From Tanypteryx hageni (Eukaryota > Arthropoda > Insecta > Odonata > Petaluridae), in the NCBI GenBank assembly GCA_028673005.1, contig CM054117.1, forward strand, positions 36,100,061-36,164,060: DNA of 64,000 nucleotides, given 5' to 3'. The notes beneath the pieces were generated by a model. The model was given only the letters and a program-made list of their open reading frames with translations, was not told where the DNA came from and did not search any database. Position 1 is the stretch's first letter. Each line of letters begins with the position of its first letter. Positions 45,501 to 57,745 of the stretch are shown in pieces. The position numbers and the translations under genes were made by a program.

Positions 45501-45900
45501 TCTATGTGAAACGCTATTATTTCAGACAAAACCTAAAAGAAGGCAAAGAGGATTTGATAATATGAAAAAAAAACTTCAAAAGGATAATTTTCAAGTTTGA
45601 AAGTACACTGTCAAGCTTTGCAGATATACTGAAAATAAACCTTTAACTGCAAAACTTATTCAATGAAAAGGCTACCTAAATACCGGAGCCTGCTAAAGCG
45701 GCATAAAAGCTATGAAAGGCTGTTTCTTAACTCACGATACATGGCCACACATCAGATAGGAGTTGATAAAATCCGGAGTTGAGGTACTTACCTAAAAAGA
45801 AAAAGAAATTTGATTAGTGAAAAATATAAAAATGGAGGCATTTGTCTAATGCATCACAGAGTAATTTTAAGGCGTATTACCTATAGGTATATTTTTTTGA
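42591..45900. other. Anonymous stretch including a CT-rich block at 44.16-44.71 kb
   Basis: 42591-43560 is purine-leaning with a short (GA)n at 43525-43540. 43570-44150 is AT-rich. 44160-44710 is pyrimidine-rich with an ACACAC patch near 44500. 44750-45900 is mixed, then AT-rich. An 89-codon plus frame at 44998-45267 is not recognised. No gene is called. Confidence 0.55.
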
Positions 45901-46710
45901 CGTTTGATAATCTTTATTATTATTAGGAAATACATTAGGAATACATTTACATAAATAATTACAATTACAAAATGAATTCGTTACAAATTTCAGGGAGGAA
46001 ACTTCATCTGGTCCTACAGAGCCATAGGCTCGTCTATAGGTGCCAATTTTCCCTTTGGTTCCAGTGTTTAGTTTTTTAATAATTACACACCTTACACATA
46101 CAAATAAATATTTGCCTTATTACCAAACAATATTTCACTAAATATTTCCATATAATATTCCTCATAGTTAATAACTTGTTTAACATTATATATATACATA
46201 TACACACATATATATCAACATATATTACAATAACACTTGGTTTCACATTGGTAAGGAACTATAAGTTTTACAATTCTATTTTGATTTTTGATAAGCAGAT
46301 TTAAGTAAGTTTTGCTTGCATTACCCATATGGTTATGCCATATCTTAAGAGACTTGCCACCATGGAAAAGTATATCATACGTTTAACTTGTTGTGGCAAA
46401 ATATTTTGCAGGTGATATAGTTGAAATGAGATCTTTCTTAGGTTGCTATTTATTTTTTTAATATGTTCATTAAATTTGAAGTTTTCATCAATAATTATGC
46501 CTATGTACTTGTATGTTTGTACTTGCTCTAGGAGTTCACATGTGCAGTTTAATTTTTTACTGTGTAAAAATCATGTTCATGAAGGCAGATTTTTACCTTT
46601 TGTCTGTGGAAAAAGTTAAAAAAGTGCATAGTTTTAGTTTTTTTACTATTAATTATCATTTTATTATTTTTATTATTATTTATTTAAAATACAAACAAGT
46701 TTGCCATTAA
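45901..46710 (-). mobile_element. 5'-truncated non-LTR retrotransposon (Jockey/CR1 superfamily)
   Basis: On the minus strand a reverse-transcriptase C-terminal remnant (46700 to about 46235) is followed by about 330 bases of 3' untranslated sequence, which includes TTGGCACCTATAGACGAGCC (near 46050-46030) and closes with AATAATAATAAAG (poly(A) signal) and GATTATCAAACG. The 5' part of the element is missing, typical of aborted target-primed reverse transcription. No target duplication was identified. The clade (Jockey, CR1, Daphne or relatives) cannot be fixed by eye. Confidence 0.85.
46235..46700 (-). pseudogene. Non-LTR reverse transcriptase, C-terminal part, frameshifted
   Basis: Minus-strand reading in three joined frames gives NNKMIINSKKTKTMHF (upstream of the thumb), then after a shift near 46556 ELLEQVQTYKYIGIIIDE and FNEHIKKINSNLRKISFQL, MIYFSMVASLLRYGITIW, and after another shift near 46320 NASKTYLNLLIKNQNRIVKL. 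These match the conserved order KTK-M, Y-YLGI-ID, HI--L--KL, Y--L--S-L-YGI--WG in Jockey/CR1-type reverse transcriptases, which copy element RNA into DNA at the target site. The catalytic YADD part is lost through 5' truncation. Two or more frameshifts and a stop make it a pseudogene. Confidence 0.88.
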
Positions 46711-47243
46711 CACTGAAAAACCGATATTAATTAACGATAAAGTCAGTCAATTATTAATAGCGAGACAAATCTCGTAAGCAACAAAACAAACACATTAGAC
46801 GCTAACCCGTCGTGAAATCGGTAAAGATTGATAACCTCCATGGAAATTTTGATAAATACGACTAAAAGATATAATCCCAATGAGGAACCATTACCCAACC
46901 AATTAGGCCCTCTAAACCCAAGTCGACTCATCAACCAACATCCACCCGCCTTCAATCTTCTCTCTCGTATTACTATGACAAAACATCCTTCCTGCCAAAC
47001 CGCACGCTTCGTAATCCATTACTTTAGCGCATGCATCAATCCATCACTCAACCCTCCCGAAACGTACTAATATTACACAGTTTATTAACAGCCGATCCTC
47101 GCGACGCCCTGAAGGAAAGCTACACATGCTCCAAAATCCCTAAAACCAAAACTGCTAACTTCTCAACATACCATCTCACACTCCCACAACATCAAAACCG
47201 CAGAAACACTCCCCCTCTAATGGCTTAAAGGTATATATGTATG

Positions 47244-47248
<5 letters not shown>
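46711..47248. other. Anonymous stretch
   Basis: AT-rich then C/A-rich sequence without recognisable features up to the TA microsatellite. Confidence 0.5.

Positions 47249-47249
<1 letters not shown>

Positions 47250-47302
<53 letters not shown>
47250..47302. repeat. (TA)n microsatellite
   Basis: About 26 TA repeats preceded by GTATGTATGT (47229-47248). It could form a cruciform and is likely to be length-polymorphic. Confidence 0.95.
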
Positions 47303-47305
<3 letters not shown>

Positions 47306-50300
47306 CTCTTCAAGTTTCCATAGCGCTCTCCCAACAGCACAGACAATATACCATTACTTACAGATAAACCCCTTTCCTGTCTCCCTCTCGCACTCACCAT
47401 CCGTGTACTCATGCATACGACTAACAATTCCTACTCAAGACCTTGTCCTCTCTTCCATGATTCCCCACCTCCGCGCCCCTCGAGATCGTGGAGACTGGAA
47501 TTACCTACCTACCAACCGACCCACCTTCCCAACTCTCTTCTCCCTCTCCTACCCACTACCTCCCTGGCCTCAATTTCCGCAGAACTAGGAGCCATTTCTC
47601 CCGTACACACCGACACGACCTCTTTATTTCCTGGAAGATGTGTCCTCTGCTCGCCTCGTAATCCGTACTTGTACCGTACTCAGACTCGCAAAGCCTAATA
47701 ATTAATACCTTACGGAGATTCTGGATTATATTAAATGCGAATTCGCGAAGTTGAAAGTGCTCTCAGTCACCACGCTTTGAAATGTATCGATTCTAACCAG
47801 GGAAGCCAGTTAAGCGTCTGAGTTCCGGTAATGGAAGGAAAACTGGCAGGCATATCTATCCCCCATTTCGATGAATAAACTAGAGCTTTCAGATGGTTGT
47901 TATGGAGAGATTTGGATGTATGCGGACGGACTTGTGTTTTAGGCGTTCAAAGCACGTGTCTATCCAGACATGACTTTTCCTTGGCTCCCGCAATCACATA
48001 TCGGAACAAAACGATTCCCGGGTTCGGATGGAAAACGGGGAGGAAGGGAAAGTGCGGTGGGGATCCTGCGGGGGTGGCGGATAATGTTGGTGGTCATTCT
48101 CGCATCCATGAGCGAGCGACTACGTTACACGGACAAAATGTGATCGTGCACAAATGCACACACGTAAGCGACCTCGTCCCACATACTCGCTCGGACACGC
48201 AACTCCCCCACCGTCCGTGGGTGCGAGAATCGACGCATTCTTTGCGTGACGTGTCCGCGGGGGCGAAAAATAACAAACTGGTTAAGGGAAGTATAAAATA
48301 ATGTGGCTGCGGCCGTATATCCTCACCCGTTTCGTTTTTGATGGCGAGAAAGTGTTCAACGTGATCAAATATTTTTTTCTCCAGAGTTCTGCAAGTTTTC
48401 GCGAAATTCGTCCTGGGATTGTGATATGCTGCCAAACGGTCAATACTACTCGCAATAAAACATCACCTCAATATGCCCTTCAAAAGTTTAAATCTGGAAG
48501 ATAATTTGCCTTGCGCTAACATTTCCTTTAAAGTCATGACATTCGGGACACGCCCTCGAAGTTAAGAAAAAAGAGTAAAATATTTGACTCAATTCCATCA
48601 CGAGACGGATTTATTTTTTCAAGTTTTTACGAGAGCTCTCACGGGTAAATTAAACGGTAGCATTATTAGGATAATTATTTGCAAGCAAATTTTCAAAATT
48701 AAGGGCTTTGACTTTTAAATTCGATAAACCAACCCAGAAAGCTGCAAAGCAATGTAGATCTCCAATAATTTTCAAGTATCTCAGTCATTACAAGAGCCGA
48801 AAATATTAAAGGCAATTCATCGAGTTTCGTCCGCGTTCAATTTAGCAACGAATGGCAACACCAGCGATTAGAGATTTTGGATAAATTTCCTCATCACCAT
48901 GCTCGACAGATGCCGCTTCTCTTCTGCCATAAACCTCATTTCTCCCTCGTCTTTTATATGCGTACATCTTATTTACTCCCACGCATCGCGACCCCACCAG
49001 AGAACTTTTTTCAGTAGGTAAAGAAAGGAGGCTAACTGGGAACGGCATGGTAGACGATAGGTTAGAAGAGAGAGACTGTAGATGCGAAAAAAGAGGCTCC
49101 TTTTCATCACCTTCGGCTTCATCCTGGGATATCTTCCGAAAGTGACTGCATCCGTCTCTACGGTCTGTCCTCTTTCAGCCTTTCCTTTTCTCTCTATCCC
49201 AAAACTTTTTCAATCCTGTTGGTAACTTAACGGGAAGAAACGAGTTCTCTACTACTCACAAAAGAGTCGACCGAGTCTTTTGGTTTGCCGCTTCGCCCTC
49301 TATACCTAAAAAACCTCCTTTCCCGATGCACGGTAGCCACTCTGTGAAACCTGCCGTTATTTGCTCGGCAGTTTCGCGTAAACTTTAAGGAAGCGAAACG
49401 TCCTCGACGTCCTTTATGTTATTAATTTTAGTCCAAAATATGGTTACATAAAAGTTCCTTCCGTGTTTAAAAATAAGAATCTTTTTAAACGAGAATTGTA
49501 AATCATTCATTAACAGCTGTTTGGAGCAAAAAACGTCACGAATATATCTGGTGAAAGTTCAAAGGATAAAAACTTATATTTAATTGCGTCATTAAGTATT
49601 TGTAACGCAAGGGCGACTTTAAATCAAAATTTAAAAAATGTTGGTCCAACGTGACTTATTATAGGGACTGTTTCGATAAAGACGAAATCTGATAAGAAGT
49701 TCTAAGAAGTTCTCGGGGTAGGTCGTAAAAAAGTAAAGAAACCATAACGAACGAGGAGCGAGAGAAAAAAAGAAGGCGATTAGAGCAAAAACATTTCGCC
49801 AGGGAATAGCTGCTTGATTTCTGAAGTTGACGCATGAAAAATAATCGGGGATGGACGACGATTCACGCAAATCTCCACTGATCTCGAGCTCAAATTCTTT
49901 TTTAACACCCTCTCCCTCCCTCTGTGTCGTTATAATACTGCTATAAAAATTCCTCCCCTGCTTTACCTTCCACATTAATACGGAACTCTTTTAGAAATAT
50001 ATTAATTTGTTTTTCAATCCGCCAGTCAAATCGACAATTAATAAAAAGAGATACCAAATGCCGCGTAAAATAATCTATTGAAGAGGTTGAACAAATTACA
50101 TACTCCGCAGGTGAAAGGGAAAGATGAGCTCCCATATTGGTAACACAAAGATGAATTAAAATAATTTCATAAACATAAATAAAGACTAACTACAAAAACG
50201 AAACGTTAACAACTGCCTCTCGGAATGCGTAACGCGAACTATGACTACTATGCAATTATTCGGTACCTGGAGAAAAATCCATTTAACCGTTACCGTGACG

Positions 50301-50765
50301 CATCAATTAAATTTACAAAGTCATTAAACTTTTTCATCTTTGATGATTTTTTAATGGCTCGCATCAAGACTGCTCTTTTTATAATTACCCCATAAATAGG
50401 TTTCGAACTCATTTAGTTGAGAGGACACAATTCATTTTCCTCAATTATCTTCAGCTCTCCCCTCCAAGACTAAGGGATATACGTAACCTGACGTCAGAAA
50501 AACACGTGACAGACGCCGTTAGAACATTACCCGCGATAAAAAAACCCTCCGAATGCATCATATCCCCAATGAGTTAAAAGACTAATAGGAGCGAACCGTC
50601 TACTTTCCATCCCTTCTCTCTTGCCATTCCCTCGGATACTGAGGAAATCCACCCTATCCTTCCTCCCAGTCTCTTAAAAAAATATCTCCCCTCCGCCCGA
50701 AAAATAACTCCCGCCACCTCGCCAAACCATTATCCCGACGACCAAAAACTTTTAATTTATAATTC
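47303..50765. other. Anonymous stretch
   Basis: 47303-47690 is pyrimidine-rich. 47700-48300 is CpG-containing with a loose inverted repeat (ATTCTCGCATCC 48096-48107 and GGGTGCGAGAAT 48219-48230). 48500-50760 is mostly AT-rich. The 134-codon plus frame at 47897-48301 shows no known motif. No host gene is called. Confidence 0.5.
49082..49225 (+). CDS. Possible small secreted-type ORF, 47 codons
   Basis: ATG at 49082 opens a 47-residue frame to TAA at 49223-49225. It starts MRKKRLLFITFGFILGYLP: basic residues followed by a hydrophobic core, as in a signal peptide, with a plausible cleavage after KVTAS. The remainder is Ser/Pro/Phe-rich with two Cys. No homology is recognised and no promoter is obvious, so chance is the leading explanation. 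Confidence 0.12.
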   Translation: MRKKRLLFITFGFILGYLPKVTASVSTVCPLSAFPFLSIPKLFQSCW

Positions 50766-51430
50766 ATGAACGGAGGGAGCGGCGTGAGGGGGTTTACGGA
50801 GAGAATGAGGGGAAAGAGAGAGATACGGTGGAAAGAGAAAGAAGCAGAGGGAGTTGGGAGAGGAGAGGGAGGTGGGGGGGGGGAGGGAGGTGGGGGGGGG
50901 GGAGAGGGAGGCGGATACGCGAGAGTAGTAAAGGAAAACTCGAGGGAAGAAGTCGAAGAGGGGAGCGAGGAAACACGAGAAGTGGAGGAAGAAAAGTAAA
51001 AGGAGGCGGAGGAGAGAGGGAAAAGGAGAACATGTCGAGTTTTAGGCCTTGAATTTCAAATCACATGAAAATTTCCTCACCCCCAAAATCTCCCTCGCCT
51101 CCCGGTCGAATCCCTTCTCTTCCTCGGTCTTTCGAAAACTTCCCTTTTCCCTACCCACCATATCCTTTTCCCACCGAATCATCCCTTACCCGGAAACCTC
51201 CCTCCCTTCTTTGCCAGATTACTTCCATTTTATGACGAACCCTCCCACCAATCTCTACCTCCAGTATCACATTCTACTTGTACTCTCTCTTTCTCTTTCC
51301 CTTTCACTCCACCCCGTCAACACATCGCGAGTTTTTCGAGAAACGCATTCTTCAGTTCTCCCCATCTCCCTCTCTCTCTCTATCCCTCTTCCTCTATGTC
51401 TCTCCCTCAGACCTTTTAGGTGTAGAGTCC
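50766..51430. repeat. Low-complexity block switching from GA-rich to CT-rich
   Basis: Purine-rich from about 50766 to 51035, including a G-run patch GGTGGGGGGGGGAGGGAGG (50870-50905), then pyrimidine-rich from about 51060 to 51430. The polarity change near 51045 is the reverse of the other two switch blocks. Frames in it are artefacts. Confidence 0.8.
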
Positions 51431-51561
51431 CGGGATAAGTTTTATTTTATCCCGCGCCCGTATAAAGGACCGCCTCTTGTGCCTCCCGCTCCCTCGCGTT
51501 CACGTTTTTTTTAATACTGAGCCTTCCGCATGGTATAAAGGTGCACATTACGTGCACCTTT
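51431..51561 (+). promoter_or_regulatory. Two hairpins each next to a TATAAAG word
   Basis: CGGGATAA (51431-51438) pairs with TTATCCCG (51447-51454), followed by GTATAAAGG at about 51460. Then GGTATAAAG (51532-51540) overlaps a perfect 10-bp inverted repeat AAAGGTGCAC (51537-51546) / GTGCACCTTT (51552-51561) with a 5-base loop. GTGCAC palindromes can be binding sites. Whether this is a promoter is speculative; no downstream gene is seen. Confidence 0.25.
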
Positions 51562-54500
51562 TCAACCCGAGGGCGAAATATTCCACTTCATCCTCTTAAT
51601 TTAACTTTACGCGCTTTACCCCTCCTCCCTTCTGCCTCCCCTTCCCTATCGTTGACTCTACAACCACCGACACCGTCTCCATTCCCTTCAAAAGTCTCCC
51701 TCCCCCCTTTCTTCTTCTTCCTAATGCTCCCCCTCTCGTCGCTTCCCTCCGTCCTGGAGGAAAAAATCTTTTAACCGCGACCTTTTTCCTTTCTAGCGGT
51801 TTTTAATGCCTTAAGTTTTCTGCTTTCAACTTCTCTTAATCCCCGCGACTCTCGAGGAATGAATTCTTCAGAGTGATTAGAAATTCTATTTAAGAAAAGC
51901 GAGGGCTGGTTTTTCTTTCGGCTTTTTTTTTAAATCTCTTCGCTCCTAATACTCCGAGGTGATGCCACGGTAAATATTGTGGAAGTCTTGCTAGCTAGCA
52001 GGGTCATAGTTGCAGCTTGAACGAGTTCCTCCAGACACCTCATAGTGAAATATTTTTAATATCCTCTTATAGTTTCTCGAGGGGAGAGAAATTCATTCTG
52101 CGAGACGATTTAATCCCTCGCTGCGCGGCAAGAATTCGAAACTTGACGAGATGAAATTTCTATGGAGTTCGAAAAGAAGATTTAGTACACAAATTTTCTC
52201 GACCCTATTGTAACTTCTCTTTGCGTTAATAGTATCTAAATTAGCATAATATAAAAAGATGTTAATCACGCAATTTGAAGTCATTATAAAAAACTTTGTA
52301 CCTAATATGTGTCGATAGGCACAACTTGGTATAATTATGAGATTTTTATTATACAATATGTAAAAAAACCATTTCGAATACTTGACCGTTTCGAATCGAG
52401 CATTAAAGAATAAAACAAACATATCCTCTTACTTTTCAGATAAGAAAATACTACTCTTCGTAGATAGCAATCCCATTCTCAAAAATTCGAATCCGCGGAA
52501 CACGGCCTGAAATATAAAAGTACTAATGAGGATGGAGATTCTCGAAATAAAGCGAATCTGTGATACTATCTCGCAACAGCAAAACCAGATAAAATTTCCT
52601 CGGCATTACATCCAAGCTATATCTCACTTCGGCGAGGACAGAACGTAAAATTACGATGCCTAAATCCGAAAAGATTCGTCGGGAGCGGGGAGAAAATCCC
52701 TCCACCCTTCGAAACGATTGGGTTCCAGATAAGAGAATAGCTTCCGCAGCGAAGTGATTCGTCTTATTCAAACTTCCTTGGGGCATAAGGATAAAAAAAT
52801 AATGCAACATGCGGGATAGCAAAACCTCTTTATCGTCCAAATTTCCCCCTTAATCTCCCAGAACATCGAGTGGAGGGTGCGTGAATAAGCGAGAACAAAG
52901 GAACGGGATGACGAAAAAACAACTGAACGCATACAAGTTCGGAATGAGGCGGTTGGGTGGGAGATAGGTTACATTCAGATAGGAGGAGTTGAAACAGCGA
53001 TCTTCCCAAGCGATAAGGATGCGTTGTGAGGATCCGATGGGGAGAGAAGTAGGGGAAACTGGAAAAGGATGAGGAGGTTGTATGAATTGTCGCGATGAGA
53101 AGCAATATCCTAACTTTCCCCCTCTCTAATTAAAAAAGGGACACACATTCCGAAAATGTTTTCCCATCTACCCTTCGCATCCATTTTCCCCAAAAACTAG
53201 ACCTCACGATCCTCCGACCCCTGCCAAACGAAACAGATACCAATGTATCGCTACTCCCTCCTCCTAAGCCTAGCAACCTCCCGTCACACCAAATCCCCTC
53301 CAACTTCGTCCATTCTCCCTCTGCTACCCTAGACTGTACCTAGGGCGAACAAAGTGAACCAAGACCTATGAAGTTTTTCATTCGATCTCAACCACCTCCT
53401 TGGGGGAGGGGTGGGGGAGAAATAAAAAAGAAAAAAAAGAAAATTTCGAATGAATTTGAGGGACATGGAAAATTCCCAACACTTCCCTCACAGGTGCCCC
53501 AGCCATCGCAAGCCATTCACGGCACACACACGCACACACACACACATCTCATGCCGGTTCCAAAAAATTCCCACACCCCTTCTCACTAATATAACTCTCT
53601 CCGCCCCATTCTTCGATTTACGCCTTCCCACCCACAACCCACTCTCTTTCTATCGTTCCCAATTTCCAACTTATTCCATCCCCCTCCTCTGAATTCCGAC
53701 GACCCTCACCTCTCCTGCCCTCCGCCTAACTCCCTAACTCACCCTCTCCTCCACCCGAATCTCATTCTATGCCACACCTTTTTTTCTATCCATTTCAAAT
53801 GGACCGCGATGAAAAGCTTCACCCCGCGCGGTGGTTGCAAAAAAGTTGGACGGGAAGAACTTGCACGGAGTAAAAGTCTCGGACAGGAAAGTTATAAGAA
53901 AGATTCATGCATCACGACGGCAAATACCTAATCTCCCCTCCCAACGCCCTTCTCCTCCCAGAATTGTGGGATCTCTTTATTGAGCACTAAGTACCTCTTC
54001 TTCCGGACAGACACTTCTTGGCCGGAATAAACGAGCAAGCCGCATAATCTTCAACTTTAAATGAAGTTACATTACGCTGCTTATTCATCACTTTTAACAA
54101 TGACTTCAGTAATTTACGTCAAATTGCATCTATGATTAGTGAGATTTTTCTTCCATACATTACCCGAAATGTCAAAATAAGAAAACAAAAGCAACTCTTA
54201 CGTCGACAATGAGAACATTTTCCATTTTTATACCAATTTCTTACTTCGGTTCCCTCTCGCACTATAAACCAAGAGGGAAGATAAAAAATACCGTAAAACT
54301 TGAAAGATCCATTTCTTCTCGAGAAATTCTTAACACGACTCGCATATAGAAGGTATAGGGAAATGCATCCAAACCAGCGAATAAAACTATTTCGTCATGG
54401 ATTTCGGCTCTCACCCGATTGCCGAAGGGACGGGCACTTCGCGAAGATTCTTCTGTTGGAAGGGGACCTCCGTAAACAATACGCCCTTCGGAAAAGAAGA

Positions 54501-57500
54501 ACTGCCTGTAACACCCTTGATATTCCATCAATCCTTACCTCTCTCTCTCACCCATCCCTCGCTCTCTCACCCTCTAATTCGGTATCCATTCTCAACTTTC
54601 ACCCATGCCCTCGCACACCCACTCGAGAATAAATAAATTTCCTCGACGGATAGAAGAGTGCGAAGGAGGGAGGGGGGGGGAGTCTCCAAACAGAAAATCC
54701 GAGAGAGAATTAGACAAAAGACGTCTGCGCCGCGGCGGCGTATCTTTCGCTCCTTTTTTAAGGACCATGATTGAAACTGTAGTAGGGGAGAGAAGAGGCG
54801 GAAAAATCTTTCCTTTCATCTCTCTTCCCTCTTATAGAGGTTTGTTTTCCATTAGGCGAAAAGGTAGTCAATGATTTCGCACCGTTTCGGATTAGATGAG
54901 TAAAGGTGGGGAAGCGGAGAGAGGTTAGGAGAGCGTGAGGGAGGGAATAAAGAAGGGGAGGAAGAAACACAAGAGGAGAAAAGAAGAGAGGGTAAGAGAG
55001 GGGCAACTCCCGGGCTGAGAACCGATCCAAAATAGAGGGAGAACCGTCTCGGAGAGAAGAATAAAAATAATGGAACTTGAGTGAAAACAGAGAGGATAAG
55101 GCAATAAAAAAGAAAACGAGAAGGTCCCGGGGTGGATGTAAATGAGCGCGTGGAAGACTGTCGGGGACGTGGGGATATGAGAGAGGAGGAATAGGCCGAG
55201 GGGATGCGTCATTTGTGGGAAAAAGGGTGAGGGAGAGCGAGGAGGGGAAGGAATTTTTCGAACGAGCCAACCGGGCGCCTTTTCGGCACTTGATTGAAAA
55301 CTTGAAAGCGTGGCAGTGCAAAAGGGAACAGAAAAGAAAACGAGATTACGGACAGTTTTATTTTCTGTAAATAAAGTAAAAAAATAAAAGGAGAAAATGA
55401 GGACCTTCCTTAGAACCTGACATTCCTTTTGCCCCGCCTTTATTAAATCATTTGATTGCGCCTTTATTTTTTAGCGGATAAGGGAAGTCCTTCGCCCCGT
55501 CATCATCCAAAGATTCGCCCTCGTTCGATTTCGAAAAGGTCACTCGTCGCAGACGCCGTGATGCGAGGCACGAGCGGAAGTAAACCCGACCGTAGAAAAC
55601 TCTGCTTCCCACTCCTAGTTTTCCTACTCCAAATAAAAAAAATATCTCAAAACCTTACCCACGTGTACAAACGATTTATGTTTTCACCGAAAACGGTGCG
55701 CGGCTTCGGATGAAACTAAATAAATAGGAAATAGATTAAGATATCCGATCTTCTCAAGTTGCCCTACTTTTCCTCTGGTTCTTTCAGGTCGTGACTTTGC
55801 CGCTTCACTGCGAAACAACCGTAATTAAATTCAACGAAAAAATAATATTTATCGCTCCGACGAGATTACAAAGTTGTTCTCCTTTTTCGATCGGACGAGA
55901 TACTTCCCCGAACTTCTCGGTAGAAGGGGGGAAAATTCCTCCAGAAAAAGAGGAAAGCATTTCGAGCGACAATGTGACTGATACATGACTATTAGAATCG
56001 AGAGTAAATCGATTCGGGCCGAAAATTGGACGCGTTACACTTATAGAAGATTAAAGAACGCGATAAGACTGTAGAGATTTAAGTTATATTTCCCTCGAAA
56101 GAAAGCAAAAATACTTTGTTTAAAGTCCATCAAAAAAGACAGCTACGTTTAATTAATCGAATCACCAGAGAAGAATTTACTGATTTTCATTAGTAAATGG
56201 AGCGCCCTTTTTATTTTTGCGACACTGCGAACGGCACACGGATTCTTTTCATTCGATAAAGTATGCGTATTATTCAAGAAAATATGTAATTCCCTTTTTC
56301 GGTTGAAATGCAAGGGAAACTGACGCGCGAGACAGAGAAAGAGAGAAAAAAGGAGAGATTTCTGCGAGATGTCGTTTATTAGGGTGTGACTCAAACGGCA
56401 TTTTTCATGTCAAAGAAGGTCTGTGAAACGGAACGCGCGATGAAAATTTTAAAGGAAGCCACTTTGTAAAAAAAGGAGGCAGTGGAAGAGAGAGCGTGAG
56501 TGGGAGAGAGAGAGAGCATAACTCACTCATACAGATCTCTCTTCTGAATATTACAGATAAAATAAATGGACATTTTCTAGGATGGAAATAACGAGAAACA
56601 AAGTTTTCACAGTCGAACACTAGTTTCAGTAAATATGACCCCGGTATAAAAGAAGCGACATTAATGCCTTTTGAAAACAGGAGAAACTACACATTAAGTT
56701 TAAAGAATGACCGAGGAAGAAACTTGGATTCAGAATAACGAAGGAGCGGGACAAGACGGTAGTTTTTACATTAAGGGAGAGAGCAAGAGGAAAGATTGAT
56801 GATAACCGTAGAAAGCTCACAAGAGGTCCCTTTTAAAGATTTAAAGAGAGATATATTGATAGATAAAAGAAGCTCGGCAAGGATTCTTATCACGGACATA
56901 ACTTTTCAACACACACAGTTTCTATGGCCGTCCTTATTCATTCAGCCGCTCGCAAATTAACCAGATGTCTAGCCCAAGACTGTCTGCTGCGAGGTTTGAG
57001 AATGCATTATACGACGACATTACTCCATTTTGTAACTATTAAGTGAGAAAGCGGCATTTAAAATCATCGCCTCGGAATTTTTTCATCTCACATAATTCAC
57101 ACGCTAACTGATAACACTACATAAATAAACAAATGTAGTTTTCAAGTTATACTACTATATAAGTGACAAAAAAGAACTTTGTCGGAGCACCATTTAAATG
57201 AAGAAGAACATGCAATGGCTAAGACACCTTAATGCATTATCCGAAAGGGAGACCTGAGCGAGAGATTTAAATATTTTTGATTCATATAAAAATTTCCAAA
57301 ATAAATAATTTCCGTCAATGCTTTCTCTTTCGATTATGATATTATGAGCATCTGAATCTTTCGACGACGAGGGATACAACTGAATGCTACCTCCATTTAA
57401 GATTAGGATTGAACAATAGGTTTTAATCAGGTTTAACGCTTAAGCTTTTTAAGATAAAGAATTTTTTCGATATAACACTTTCGCATTTAGAGCGTGACAA

Positions 57501-57510
57501 ACATATAGGA
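51562..57510. other. Anonymous stretch with CT-rich and GA-rich patches
   Basis: CT-rich patches lie at about 51590-51760 and 53155-53760 (with an (AC)n at 53522-53546). Purine-rich patches lie at 54655-54700 and 54895-55250. The remainder is AT-rich. Frames such as 54300-54632 plus and 54758-55321 minus overlap in antisense, include low-complexity segments and are not recognised. No RNA gene is seen. Confidence 0.5.
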
Positions 57511-57745
57511 CAGTGGTCGGCAACCTATGACCCGCGGGTCAATTAGTGACCCGCCATCACGATTTGGGTGCCCCACAAAGGTTCAAAATGGTTGTTTTGA
57601 AAACAAAAGAGTAATTCAATTGCTAAATATAGCTTATATAAACATCCAGGTTTGATTCTTCTTTTCATTCAATCTTTTAATTGACCCATCGCATTTCCCC
57701 AAAACCTTGAATTGACCCAACATCAAAAAAGGTTGCCGACCACTG
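57511..57745. mobile_element. hAT-type MITE, 235 bp
   Basis: The ends are CAGTGGTCGGCAACCT (57511-57526) and its exact inverse AGGTTGCCGACCACTG (57730-57745), 16 of 16 bases. The 8 bases outside, ATATAGGA on the left and ATCTAGGT on the right, agree at 6 of 8 positions, consistent with an old 8-bp hAT target duplication. CAGTGG-type termini are common in hAT elements. The interior has no coding capacity, so it is non-autonomous. Confidence 0.9.

Noticed and set aside
48096..48230. Long-range inverted repeat ATTCTCGCATCC / GGGTGCGAGAAT
   Set aside because: Only 11 of 12 bases pair over a gap of more than 100 bases, and the interior does not continue the pairing convincingly.
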